NCBI GenBank assembly: GCA_051294375.1
Contig: CM119263.1
Location: 31,417,476-31,481,475 of the forward strand
Direction: 5' to 3'
Length of the DNA stretch: 64,000 nt
Source: Paraspadella gotoi
Lineage: Eukaryota; Chaetognatha
Of this stretch, positions 40,488-51,747 are shown piece after piece. Each line of letters starts with the position of its first letter. The first letter of the stretch is position 1. The notes beneath the pieces are model-generated. The model was not told where the DNA came from. It was given only the letters and a program-made list of their open reading frames with translations, and made no database searches. A program made the position numbers and the translations under genes.

Positions 40488-40692
40488 GGGGTGACCGATG
40501 GTTAAGTGGGTAAAGTTTTCAACTCTTGATCACTAGGTTTAATCCCAACCCGATGCCTGCCTCACGGGAAATGAAAGGACGGCCATAAGCCGCCTTTGGG
40601 ACCTGGAAAACCCTCGAGCCTGGTTCAAAGCCCACGGCCCGTTCCATGTCTTTTCATCCCACTTTATGTCTTATCGACAAGATACGATAGAG
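40488..40692 (+). mobile_element. tRNA-derived SINE (left arm copy)
   Basis: The head resembles a tRNA: GGGGTGACC, an A-box-like TGGTTAAGTGGG, and a B-box-like GGTTTAATCCC about 35 bases later. A non-tRNA body with GCCATAAGCCGCCTTTGGGA follows. Mirrored at about 46985-47197. Confidence 0.6.
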
Positions 40693-40883
40693 AGTGCAGA
40701 GGGAGAAATGAGAGAGAGAGAGACATTTTTGATGAAGTTGGATATGAAGGAGGAAAGCGATTACGTCGATTAAGCTGACATTGAGAATCATTACAACCAC
40801 AACATCATGGAAGGACGGGAGAAAAGAGTCTCTAGAGTCTAGTGTCGGACGACTCGATCGAGCGTCGCTTTAGCAACGAAAAA

Positions 40884-41959
40884 ATGGAAATAAGAAATGC
40901 GTTGAGATGGAGAAATCGTTAGTCCGGATGGAGAAATTGGGAGACGTGATGGAAAAGCTAATTGATGGTTGAAGCTGGCAGAGATGAAGAAAAGAAAGCA
41001 CAATTGTTGATGGAGAAAAGATGTGGGAAAAATGACGGTGAAGAGCAGGGTTGAAAGTCGGATGACTTGATATCTTTGTCTTCAAATTTTTTAATCGATT
41101 TTAAATCAAATTTAATTAAATACTGGGTCCTTAATTTTGAAGCATTTTATTGAATTTCATTACAAAAAAAAAAACATAGATCTTTTCTTAATACCAATAC
41201 ATTTAACTAATTAAGTTGAAATCGTTTGCGGTATACAGATTTTAATTTAAGAAAATTTTTTTTATGATTCTTACTCTTAAATCGGTTATTGCATAACATG
41301 AAATAAGAGAAGTACAGTTAAAAAGTAAAATTTTCCGATAAAAATGTTCGATAGTCGATAACTTTAAGGATATAAAAAAAATTCAGAAAAACTAATAAAG
41401 TTATGAAGTTTGAGGTCGCAAGTAAAATGAAGAAGAATTCGAACAAAAATGAAATGAAAGAAAATGATGTGAAAAATGATCAAAAAGGTGATAGAGATTT
41501 CAATGACTTCCTAACAAGAATGATGTATGATATCTAATTGGAAACATGGGACAAAAAGTTTATTTACTTGTGTTTTATAGATATATGATCCCTCTATATC
41601 CAGAAGACAACGGTAACTTCCCTCACCCTCTAAAAGATTCACAAATATGATAAAAGTAAATAATATAATATAATATAACTATTACAATCTTCAAAATATA
41701 TTGTACGAAGTTAAACAAGTTTTTTCATTAACACAAATTATTACTTTTGTAGATTCTAACTATATTTTTCTGGTATTTAAAAAAAGAGATATAAGAGATT
41801 AGTTGGGGGAAAAATAAAACAATTATTTATTAAAGATTTATTTTTAGAAAAAAGTAACAAGGAGAACAACACAACAACAACAACAAGAAAAGGCCTTGAC
41901 TGAAGATCGTGAGAGAAGTTTTGCGGATCGAGTCCGATGTCTCGAGGAAAGAGAATGAC

Positions 41960-42023
<64 letters not shown>

Positions 42024-43167
42024 GAGAGAGAGAGAGAGAGAGATGTTATAAGTTAATCTTTTTTGAAATTAAAGACGAAGTCTTGATACATCAACGATTT
42101 CAAATATCTCAAAACACAACGAAAGAAAGTTTAATCACAATGTTAATCTTTTTATAATTCATACAACTAATGTGAAAACATTAGAAATGAAAACAACTGA
42201 ATTTAAACAATAGAAAGGTCATGGTAAGTTTAGCCTTTGAGTTCGCTTCACGAAAAATGGAATATAAAACCCAGAAAAGGTTCAATCAAGATTCTCAAAT
42301 TACAGAGTACTCGGCCTTTAAATCACCAGAGCAGTGTAATACTTTCTATGGATAAATATATGACATGCCTAATAGGTTTTGATTAAATCTGAATGATGTA
42401 CAAATAAATGCGATTAATATCATTTTCTTTTCTTTTCTTTTCGTTCCTGTCTTTCTTTATTCTCTCAACTTGGACTTTCAGCGTCCAAAGTCGCCGTGGC
42501 GGATTGGCGAAGGGCGGAGCATCTCGCGGAGGCGGCGGCGAAGGCGGTCGAAGACGCGGAAGCCGACGTCGCCGCCGCCAAAGACGCCAATCGATTCCGC
42601 GGAGAAAGAATTCGAAGAGGCGAAGGGGCGTGTCGCGATGCAGCCGCGGAAGTGGAAGCTGCCGCTGCTGGGCCAGGTCGTGCTGCTTAAGCTGAGGGAC
42701 GCGAAGATGGCGGTAGTTCGGGGAGGAGGATAAAGAGGAGGAGGAGGAGGGAGAAGAGGAGGACGAAGAAGAGGAGGAGAAGAGGAGGAGGAGAATGAGA
42801 ATCAAAACAATTGCGATGAGGAAGAGGATGAAGAGGAAGAAGAGAGGAAGAAGAAGAGGAGGAGGAAGATGAGGAAGAAGGTCAGAAGGAGAAAGAGCTT
42901 TGGTCGAGGAAGAAGCGAACTCGTGATGTTGGAATCTCTGGTTCGACTTATCGCAGCCAAAGACAAAAAACGAGACACGGAGGAAAAATACGGGGAGGCA
43001 ATGAAAATGACCATGCAACGATGAACCATCTGCTTGAAGCGTTGAGAACAAAATCGGAAGCGTTGAATGAGTTGATTGAGAAGAGGGATGTTATAAAGGG
43101 GATGGGAGGGATGGAGGAGGAGGAGGAGGAGGAGGGGAGGGGGAAGAAGGCGAGGGTGGAGAAGTAG
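40884..43167 (+). pseudogene. frameshifted mirror copy of acidic coiled-coil paralogue C
   Basis: Segments equivalent to the three exons of paralogue C are at 40884-41038, 41848-41963 and 42482-43167, with the same splice signals. Relative to the intact copy there are single-base changes that break the frame in every exon: a lost A two codons after the ATG, an extra A before GAGAATGACGATG, an extra T in CGATTCCGCGG, and an extra C in GCTGCCGCTGCTG. Either this is a decayed inverted duplicate, or the left arm is lower-quality sequence of the same locus. Confidence 0.75.
41966..42043 (+). repeat. (GA)n microsatellite in the disrupted paralogue C intron
   Basis: A GA run starts directly at the intron donor. 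The mirror arm has the matching (CT)n at 45671-45715, which is shorter and pure. Confidence 0.9.
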
Positions 43168-43329
43168 GAAGAGGAGGAGAACTGTGGGAAGAATTAGGAG
43201 GAGGAAGAGGAAGGAGGAAGAGGAGAAGAACTGGGGAGGAAGTAGGAGGAGAAGAGGGTGGAGGGGAGGAGTATGAAGAGGAGAAGAACGGGGGAAGAAG
43301 TAGGAGAAGGAAGAGAAGGAAGGAGGCGA

Positions 43330-43690
43330 AAATGGAACTAGGACAGAGACAAAGAGATTAGTGAGAGAAAATGGAAGGGACAAGGACAGAGACAGAGGCA
43401 AAGAGATTAGTGAGAGAAAATGGAAGGGACTAGGACAGAGACAGAGGCAAAGAGATTAGTGAAAGAAAATGGAAGGGACTAGGACAGAGACAAAAGAGAT
43501 TAGTGAGAGAAATGGAAGGACTAGGTCAGAGACAGAGGCAAGAGATTAGTGAGATAAAATGGAAGGGACTAGGACAGAGACAAAGAGATTAGTGAGAGAA
43601 AATGGAAGGGACGAGGACAGAGACAGAGGCAAAGAGATTAGTGAGAGAAAATGGAAGGGACTAGGTCAGAGACAGAGAGATTAGTGAGAG
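43330..43690 (+). repeat. 49-bp minisatellite (left arm)
   Basis: About seven units, each with AGATTAGTGAGAGAAAATGG followed by AAGGGACTAGGACAGAGACA. Mirrored at about 44018-44365. Confidence 0.9.
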
Positions 43691-43768
43691 TCGGGATTTT
43701 ATAAACGAGTAGAATGAACATTTCAAATATTTGAATAACCCTTGAGGACAATTGCGAAAATGAATATG

Positions 43769-43937
43769 CCGAATTCTTCAAGAAAAAATCGATTTACTAA
43801 TTATTAATTATTTATTAATTGATCATTAATCAATATACATTGTTTTTCAGCCTCCTTGGGAAAAAAATTAAAACCCGTTTTTGTAGTTATTTTTATCGAG
43901 CATGAATACATTTTTACATACGGCCTTATTTTGCATC
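43769..43937 (+). other. spacer of inverted repeat 2
   Basis: 169 AT-rich bases without a feature of their own. They contain TTAATTATTTATTAATTGAT, itself partly self-complementary, at the likely turn of the palindrome. Confidence 0.7.
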
Positions 43938-44017
43938 CATATTCATTTTCGCAATTGTCCTCAAGGGTTATTCAAATATTTGAAATGTTCATTCTACTCG
44001 TTTATAAAATCCCGACT

Positions 44018-44365
44018 CTCACTAATCTCTCTGTCTCTGACCTAGTCCCTTCCATTTTCTCTCACTAATCTCTTTGCCTCTGTCTCTGTCCCTCGTCCCT
44101 TCCATTTTCTCTCACTAATCTCTTTGTCTCTGTCCTAGTCCCTTCCATTTTATCTCACTAATCTCTTTGCCTCTGTCTCTGACCTAGTCCTTCCATTTTC
44201 TCTCACTAATCTCTTTGTCTCTGTCCTAGTCCCTTCCATTTTCTTTCACTAATCTCTTTGCCTCTGTCTCTGTCCTAGTCCCTTCCATTTTCTCTCACTA
44301 ATCTCTTTGCCTCTGTCTCTGTCCTTGTCCCTTCCATTTTCTCTCACTAATCTCTTTGTCTCTGT
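44018..44365 (+). repeat. 49-bp minisatellite (right arm)
   Basis: Complement of the left-arm array, with the unit CTCACTAATCTCTTTGCCTC plus TGTCCTAGTCCCTTCCATTT. It lies downstream of paralogue C on its strand. Confidence 0.9.
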
Positions 44366-44543
44366 CCTAGTTCCATTTTCGCCTCCTTCCTTCTCTTCCT
44401 TCTCCTACTTCTTCCCCCGTTCTTCTCCTCTTCATACTCCTCCCCTCCACCCTCTTCCTCCTCCTACTTCCTCCCCCAGTTCTTCTCCTCTTCCTCCTTC
44501 CCTCTTCCTCCTCCTAATTCTTCCCACAGTTCTCCTCCTCTTC

Positions 44544-45667
44544 CTACTTCTCCACCCTCGCCTTCTTCCCCCTCCCCTCCTCCTCCTCCTCCTCCTCATC
44601 CCTCCCCATCCCCTTTATAACATCCCTCTTCTCAATCAACTCATTCAACGCTTCCGATTTTGTTCTCAACGCTTCAAGCAGATGGTTCATCGTTGCATTG
44701 GTCATTTTCATTGCCTCCCCGTATTTTTCCTCCGTGTCTCGTTTTTTGTCTTTGGCTGCGATAAGTCGAACCAGAGATTCCAACATCCACGAGTTCGCTT
44801 CTTCCTCGACCAAAGCTCTTTCTCCTTCTGGACCTTCTTCCTCATCTTCCTCCTCCTCTTCTTCTTCCTCTTCTTCTTCCTCTTCATCCTCTTCCTCATC
44901 GCAATTGTTTTGATTCTCATTCTCCTCCTCCTCTTCTTCCTCCTCTTCTTCGTCCTCCTCTTCTCCCTCCTCCTCCTCCTCTTTATCCTCCTCCCCGACT
45001 ACCGCCATCTTCGCGTCCCTCAGCTTAAGCAGCACGACCTGGCCCAGCAGCGCAGCTTCCACTTCCGCGGCTGCATCGCGACACGCCCCCTTCGCCTCTT
45101 CGAATTCTTTCTCCGCGGATCGATTGGCGTCTTTGGCGGCGGCGACGTCGGCTTCCGCGTCTTCGACCGCCTTCGCCGCCGCCTCCGCGAGATGCTCCGC
45201 CCTTCGCCAATCCGCCACGGCGACTTTGGACGCTGAAGTCCAAGTTGAGAGAATAAGAAAGAAGGAACGAAAAGAAAAGAAAAGAAAATGATATTAATCG
45301 CATTTATTTGTACATCATTCAGATTTAATCAAAACCTATTAGGCATGTTCATATATTTATCCATAGAAAGTATTACACTGCTCTGGTGATTTAAAGGCCG
45401 AGTACTCTGTAATTTTGAGAATCTTGATTGAACCTTTTCTGGGTTTTATATTCCATTTTTCGTGAAGCGAACTCAAAGGCTTAAACTTACCATGACCTTT
45501 CTATTGTTTAAATTCAGTTGTTTTCATTTCTAATGTTTTCACATTAGTTGTATGAATTATAAAAAGATTAACATTGTGATTAAACTTTCTTTCGTTGTGT
45601 TTTGAGATATTTGAAATCGTTGATGTATCAAGACTTCGTCTTTAATTTCAAAAAGATTAACTTATAA

Positions 45668-45721
<54 letters not shown>

Positions 45722-46803
45722 GTCATTCTCTTCCTCGAGACATCGGACTCGATCCGCAAAACTTCTCTCACGATCTTCAGTCAAGGGCCTTTTCTTGTTG
45801 TTGTTGTTGTTGTTGTTCTCCTTGTTACTTTTTTCTAAAAATAAATCTTTAATAAATAATTGTTTTATTTTTCCCCCAACTAATCTCTTATATCTCTTTT
45901 TTTTAAATACCAGAAAATATAGTTAGAATTCTACAAAAGTAATAATTTGTGTTAATGAAAAAACTTGTTTAACTTCGTACAATATATTTTGAGATTGTAA
46001 TAGTTATATTATATTATATTATTTACTTTTATCATATTTGTGAATCTTTTAGAGGGTGAGGGAAGTTACCGTTGTCTTCTGGATATAGAGGGATCATATA
46101 TCTATAAAACACAAGGTAAATAAACTTTTTGTCCCATGTTTCCAATTAGATATCATACATCATTCTTGTTAGGAAGTCATTGAAAATCTCTATCACCTTT
46201 TTGATCATTTTTCACATCATTTTCTTTCATTTCATTTTTGTTCGAATTCTTCTTCATTTTACTTGCGACCTCAAACTTCATAACTTTATTAGTTTTTCTG
46301 AATTTTTTTTATATCCTTAAAGTTATCGACTATCGAACATTTTTATCGGAAAATTTTACTTTTTAACTGTACTTCTCTTATTTCATGTTATGCAATAACC
46401 GATTTAAGAGTAAGAATCATAAAAAAAATTTTCTTAAATTAAAATCTGTATACCGCAAACGATTTCAACTTAATTAGTTAAATGTATTTGGTATTAAGAA
46501 AAGATCTATGTTTTTTTTTTTTTTAATGAAATTCAATAAAATGCTTCAAATTAAGGACCCAGTATTTAATTAAATTTGATTTAAAATCGATTAAAAAATT
46601 TTGAAGACAAAGATATCAAGTCATCCGACTTTCAACCCTGCCTCTTCACCGTCATTTTTCCCACCTCTTTTCTCCATCAACAATTGTGCTTTCTTTTCTT
46701 CATCTCTGCCAGCTTCACCATCAATTAGCTTTTCCATCACGTCTCCCAATTTCTCCATCCGGACTAACGATTTCTCCATCTCAACGCATTTCTTATTTTC
46801 CAT
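44544..46803 (-). CDS. acidic coiled-coil family protein, paralogue C (most complete copy)
   Basis: In transcription order the exons are 46803-46650, 45834-45718 and 45232-44544; introns are GT-AG and both are phase 1, giving 319 residues. Exon 1 is a charged helix starting MENKKCVEMEKSLVRMEK. Exon 2 has an Asn run (KENNNNNNNKK) and ends E-N-D-D at the intron. Exon 3 holds DWRRAEHLAEAAAKAVEDAE, LLKLRDAKMAVVGEE, an Asp/Glu tract of about 70 residues, LVEEEANSWMLES, a further helical block and the basic tail KKARVEK. The family is unknown to me. The pattern (helix, acidic run, helix, basic tail) would suit a nuclear or chromatin-associated protein, but that is inference. The start has AAAAATGG context. 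Introns carry (CT)n at the 5' end. Confidence 0.68.
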
Positions 46804-46984
46804 TTTTTCGTTGCTAAGCGACGCTCGATCGATCGTCCGACACTAGACTCTAGAGACTCTTTTCTCCCGTCCTTCCATGATGTTGTGGTTGTAATGATTC
46901 TCAATGTCAGCTTAATCGACGTAATCGCTTTCCTCCTTCATATCCAACTTCATCAAAAATGTCTCTCTCTCTCTCATTTCTCCC

Positions 46985-47197
46985 TCTCACTCTCTATCGT
47001 ATCTTGTCGATAAGACATAAGTGGGATGAAAAAGACATGGAACGGGCCGTGGGCTTTGAACCAGGCTCGAGGGTTTTCCAGGTCCCAAAGGCGGCTTATG
47101 GCCGTCCTTTCATTTCCCGTGAGGCAGGCATCGGGTTGGGATTAAACCTAGTGATCAAGAGTTGAAAACTTTACCCACTTAACCATCGGGTCACCCC
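46985..47197 (-). mobile_element. tRNA-derived SINE (right arm copy)
   Basis: Same element as in the left arm, here on the minus strand. Its tRNA-like head reads GGGGTGACCCGATGG, one C more than the other copy. It sits upstream of paralogue C in that gene's orientation. Confidence 0.6.
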
Positions 47198-47389
47198 GTA
47201 TGGAACTATGATTAATTGATAGTTGAATTTAGGAGATGCTCACTACATTCTCTCTCTCCCTAATCCTCTCTCACCTTTTTCTTCTACAATATCGCTTTCT
47301 TGACTTTTGAGGACAGCTCCTCCTCCTCCTGCTCCTCCTCATCATCTTCCTCTTTTATTTCCTCTTTGTCCACTTTTCCCCCTTTTCTT

Positions 47390-47873
47390 TTCCTCTTTAT
47401 TCTCCTATTCCTTGTCCTCTTTATTCTCATTTTTCTCTTTATTCTCCTCTTTTTCTTGTCCTCTTTATTCTCCTTTTTCTTGTCCTCTTTATTCTCAATT
47501 TTCTTGTCCTCTTTATTCTCCTTTTTCTTGTCCTCTTTATTCTCCTTTTCCTTGTCCTCTTTATTGTCCTTTTCCTTGTCCTCTTTATTCTCATTTTTCT
47601 TGTCCTCTTTATTCTCCTTTTTCTTGTCCTCTTTATTCTTCTTTATCTTGTCCTCTTTATTCTCAATTTTCTTGTCCTCTTTATTCTCCTTTTTTTTGGC
47701 CTCTTTATTCTCCTTTTCCTTGTCCTCTTTATTCTCCTTTTTCTTGTCCTCTTTATTCTCCTTTTCCTTGTCCTCTTTATTCTCCTTTTTCTTGTCCTCT
47801 TTATTCTCAATTGTCTTGTCCTCTTTATTCTCCTTTTCCTTGTCCTCTTTATTCTCCTTTTCCTTATTCTCTT
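47390..47873 (-). repeat. 24-bp minisatellite coding ENKEDKKK-type octapeptides (right arm)
   Basis: On the minus strand the frame runs without a stop from the edge of the inserted element through the array into an Asp/Glu/Gln-rich stretch. The + strand Leu/Phe/Ser frames are shadows. Possibly an exon of another highly charged protein, but no start or splice partner is visible. Confidence 0.8.
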
Positions 47874-47875
47874 TA

Positions 47876-48501
47876 TGACACGATGTACAGTCTCGTAGAA
47901 TAAACTATGCAGTTAAAAAAAAAAATTCATTATTGATTTTTTCATTTTTTATTGTTTCTCATTCTAGGTCATTACTCCGTGAATGTTATGTATAAAAATT
48001 AATGCAAAATCTTTTAATGCTCTCAAGATACAGTTAAATAAATAAATGCCCGTCAGAATTCAAATGAATACAAAAACTAGAAAAAAGCAATATTTGTTTT
48101 GTGTCATTCTGATTAAAAGATATTTGGTTAATTGTTATGCCTTAAATTTCCTTTAAATGAAAAAAATAATAGGTTTAAAAAGATAGCTCTTGATCTCTAG
48201 TAGTAAATTGAGTTTGAATATAATTTTTTTAATGAACAAGTTTAACCCAGATCAATTACAATAACGATGGTAAGAAATTTTGTCACCGTTTTAAGCTACT
48301 TTTAGCCTGATTTTTTACATATTTTATTATCTTTGCGCGATCTTACTGATGAAAAACAGTCAATGGTAAAAAGAGCCTATGTTCGTTCGAATATAAGGCA
48401 TATGTTAGTAATCAGACAGAGCAAAAATTTTGGTCACAAGGTAAAAATTTGCAATGAGAATAGCGTGAATAAACTTTTCCACGAGACTGTGCACCGCGAC
48501 T
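47876..48501. mobile_element. TA-flanked MITE inserted in the octapeptide minisatellite
   Basis: Both ends carry an imperfect inverted repeat of equal length, 21 bases from TA to CAGTCTCGT: the left TGACACGATGTACAGTCTCG and the right, as complement, AGTCGCGGTGCACAGTCTCG. TA flanks both sides. The minisatellite resumes directly outside (48502-48640). A TA duplication suits Tc1/mariner-type mobilisation. The interior is AT-rich and non-coding. Confidence 0.55.
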
Positions 48502-48640
48502 TATTCTCCTTTTTCTTGTCCTCTTTATTCTCCTTTTTCTTGTCCTTTTTATTCTCCTTTTCCTTGTCCTCTTTATTATCCTTTTTCTTGTCTTCTTTAT
48601 TCTCAATTTTCTTGTCCTCTTTATTCTCATTTTCTTTTTT
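48502..48640 (-). repeat. remainder of the octapeptide minisatellite
   Basis: Six further units in the same orientation and frame (E-N-K-E-D-K-x-x). They were evidently one array with the block before 47874 until the inserted element split it. Confidence 0.8.
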
Positions 48641-48772
48641 TTCGTTTTACTCCTAATGATTTCTTTTCTTTCTACTTGTTTCTATTTATGTTTTTGTTTT
48701 TGTTTTGAATTTATGACTTTCCTGTTTTTCATTTGAAGAACCTCACAGAAATTCAGTTCAATGTTACATTTA

Positions 48773-49010
48773 ATGGTTGCCGGTGCGTCTCGCCGTATTT
48801 GCCGGTGCATCGCGCCATATTTGCCGGAGCATAGCGCCATATTTTCCGGTGCATCGCGCCATAATTGCCGGTGCGTCTCGCCATATTTGCCGGTGCGTCT
48901 CACCTTATTTGTCGGTTCATCGCGCCATATTTGCCGGAGCATCGCGCCATATTTGCCAGTGCATAGCGCCATATTTGGTGGAGCATCGCGCCATATTTTT
49001 CGGTGGAAAC
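48773..49010 (+). repeat. 22-bp minisatellite
   Basis: About eleven copies of a unit like TTGCCGGTGCATCGCGCCAT plus AT. The GC-rich core CGCGCCATA alternates with AT words. Since 22 is not a multiple of three, the open frame across it shows a 22-residue period. Confidence 0.95.
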
Positions 49011-50089
49011 ATCACTTGCAGTTTACCGCGTCGTATATATTTTCCCTCTTTTTGCCCAAGACGGATGACCGTTATGTAGGATCTGCACTGGTTCCAGCTG
49101 GTTGTGCTTCAATTCAATATGGAAAAACCGAATGGTTCTTCAATCCTGCGCTTTGGAGACTAATAAGTTTGCTCCCAATAGGAATTTCAAAAAGTAATTC
49201 AGATTTTGGTAATATCTGGTTATATGGTTATCATTATCAAAACTGTTGCTCTTTTGTTAGTCATTTTTCTTTTAAAAAAACCCTTTTTCTTATTTTCTTT
49301 TAATCGTTTTTAACTTCATCTATTTGAGACAGAAACACGTGAAAGCGGAAAAAAAGAAATATTCTTTCTTCTTCAATCCATAATCGTTTTTAATTTTTAA
49401 TAAATGATTTTCAATTAATTATAAAGTCAGGAGTCTCGAGTTCTTTGTCGGCCTTTTTCCTTCAATACTTTATTTTAAGCCTTCCTCCTTTTTTTTTTAA
49501 ATAATGTCATTTGCTTTTCAAGAAACACATTTTTCCTTTTTTTCTTTTTTTTCGCTCCTTTCATCTTTTCATTTCTTTCCTTCATTTTTCTCGTCTCCTT
49601 CAGATGTCATTTTGTTTTTGATGCTGAGTTTTACAGTTTCTTTCCGGGAGATTGACTCGGCGACGGAGAGCGAGAGGGAGAGGAGAGAGAGAGAGGGGGA
49701 AATTAAAAATGTGAGGGAGGGAGGAAAGAGAAAGGGAGATTGAAAATGGTAGGGAGAAAAGGAGGAAGGAGAGAAAGAGAGAAATTAAAAAAGAGAGGAG
49801 AGAGACCAAGAGGAAATTAAAAATGGGAAAGAGGGAGAGAGTGAGAGAGAGAGAGAGAGCTAGAAAAAAATGAAGGGAGGTATGAGAGCTGAAAAGAGAG
49901 AAAGAGAAAGACTGGAAATGGGAAATACGATGAGATAAAATTAACAGAGACAAGTTTTCTCTTAGTATCGCTTCTTTAATTTTTTTTCTTTTTTCTTTCT
50001 TTCCTTTCTTTCCTTCCTTTACTTTCTTTCCTTCCTTCCTTTCCTTTCTTTCTTTCTTTCCTTTCTTTCCTTTTATCTTTCCACGCGCT
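49011..50089 (+). other. non-coding stretch after the 22-bp minisatellite
   Basis: An open frame continues from the minisatellite to 49303. Its unique part (about 60 residues around LVPAGCASIQYGKTEWFF) has a protein-like composition but matches no family I know. From 49.65 to 50.07 kb the sequence is purine-rich and then switches to pyrimidine-rich. Confidence 0.4.
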
Positions 50090-50280
50090 CGCGCCACTCA
50101 AAACCCGCGCGCCATCCCGTTATGAAGCGCCGCACGTGCATTGATGACGTCACGGCGTCACATCCGGTCACGACCGACGACGTCGAGTCACGTGAGAGAA
50201 ACGCGCCGCGTCACGTGATCGCGTGAAAGGCGCGCGCGATCGTGAACGAGAAAACGACGTCTCACCTCCAGTCGTGAGTC
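50090..50280. promoter_or_regulatory. CpG-rich promoter-like region
   Basis: About 190 bases unusually rich in CpG for this window. They hold a perfect CRE, TGACGTCA (50145-50152), and three CACGTG E-boxes (50133, 50189, 50212), followed by a long pyrimidine leader resembling those of the three known genes. No downstream coding exon was found; the large repeat starting near 50.9 kb may have displaced it. Confidence 0.45.
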
Positions 50281-50293
50281 GGGGAGATAAAAA

Positions 50294-50341
<48 letters not shown>

Positions 50342-50475
50342 CTCTCTCATCTCTCTCTCTCTCTCTCTCTCTCTCGTTCACTTTCCTGTCTTGCACTCGC
50401 TCTCTTTCTCTGTCGCTTTCTTTTTCTCTTTCTAGAATATTCTTGGTTTTTCTCCCTTATTCTGACTTTTTTACT

Positions 50476-50511
<36 letters not shown>

Positions 50512-50910
50512 CCTTCTCTCTCTATCCATCCCCCTCTCTCCCCTTTTCCGTTTTTTTTAACATCCACAATTGAGGTCAAACAAAATCCGCGCAAATCGAA
50601 ATAAATATTTTTTTCCTTTTTCGATTTTCTCTTTTCTTTCTTCGTTTGTTTATGTGAACTTCGAAGTTGGTCGGATTTGCCTCACTGGTGAGTTATTTTC
50701 TGGTTGTGAATATGGGATGTGAGAAAGATGAGAAAGGTTCATAGCAAAATGGAAATATCAAGAAATGTAAGTAAATTAAAATGTTGGCCGACGGGTGTGT
50801 GGGAATAAACATTTATGAAATTAGTACAATATATATACAATATATAATATATAATAATAACAATAATATATAATATATATACAATATATACAGTATATAA
50901 TATATAATAC

Positions 50911-51700
50911 TTAAGGGAGTGGTATTTTCATACAATTGAAACATTCTTTGAAACATTATACCACTTCATTCTGGGAGTGAATAAACGAGATAGTCTTGAT
51001 TGAAAGCTTGCACTTTGTCGGTCCGTCGGTCCCACCCCAAAATCTTGTTGGTAAATCATTTTTATCACATCAGAACATCATATTATAATAAATTAAGCCA
51101 AAAAATCCTTAAAAGCATAAAGATCGAGCCGCTTTCGATAGTAACCAAATATTGATGCGATGATAACCAAATATTGATGCGATGATAACCAATATCTGAC
51201 GCGATGATAACCAATAATTGATAGCGATGATACAACAAAATGACTGATGTGATGATAATCAAATGATTGATGCGATGATAGTCATTCATTGATATGATGA
51301 TAATCTATCATGATACGATGATAGGTCATTTCATTGATGCGGATGATAGTGATTCATTGACGCGCTGAATCATTCATCGTAAATAAAACAAACAAATGCG
51401 TGTATGAGTGAAAGAGAGAGAGAGAGAGATAGAAGAGAGGAGATATAGGATAGAGGGAGAGTTCACGAGACGAGAGAGAGGACAGGCTCTGTCCCGCCAA
51501 GAAACGCCAATATTAGGTCTCTCTCGTTTATATAAAGAATAATCAGAATTTTTAGAAAAAAAATCCACGAAAAATCTCGGATGTAAATTTGTGATTTTTG
51601 TATTGAGAAAAAAGCGCGGAATAAATGGCGATAATAAAATTTTTAGAAGGAAAAAAAAGATAGAGAGAGAGAGAGAGAGGAGAGAGAGAGGGAGAAGATG

Positions 51701-51747
<47 letters not shown>

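Larger units (their letters stand above)
39873..43768. repeat. inverted repeat 2, left arm (about 3.9 kb)
   Basis: Complementary to 43938-47810 across a 169-base spacer. It carries, in order, an octapeptide-coding minisatellite, a tRNA-derived SINE, the disrupted copy of paralogue C and a 49-bp minisatellite. Differences between arms are mostly single-base indels, many in homopolymers. The outer end begins exactly at the assembly gap. Confidence 0.9.
43938..47810. repeat. inverted repeat 2, right arm (about 3.9 kb)
   Basis: Mirror of the left arm. Beyond 47810 the octapeptide minisatellite continues into sequence that has no partner, because the left arm is cut off there by the assembly gap. 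Confidence 0.9.
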
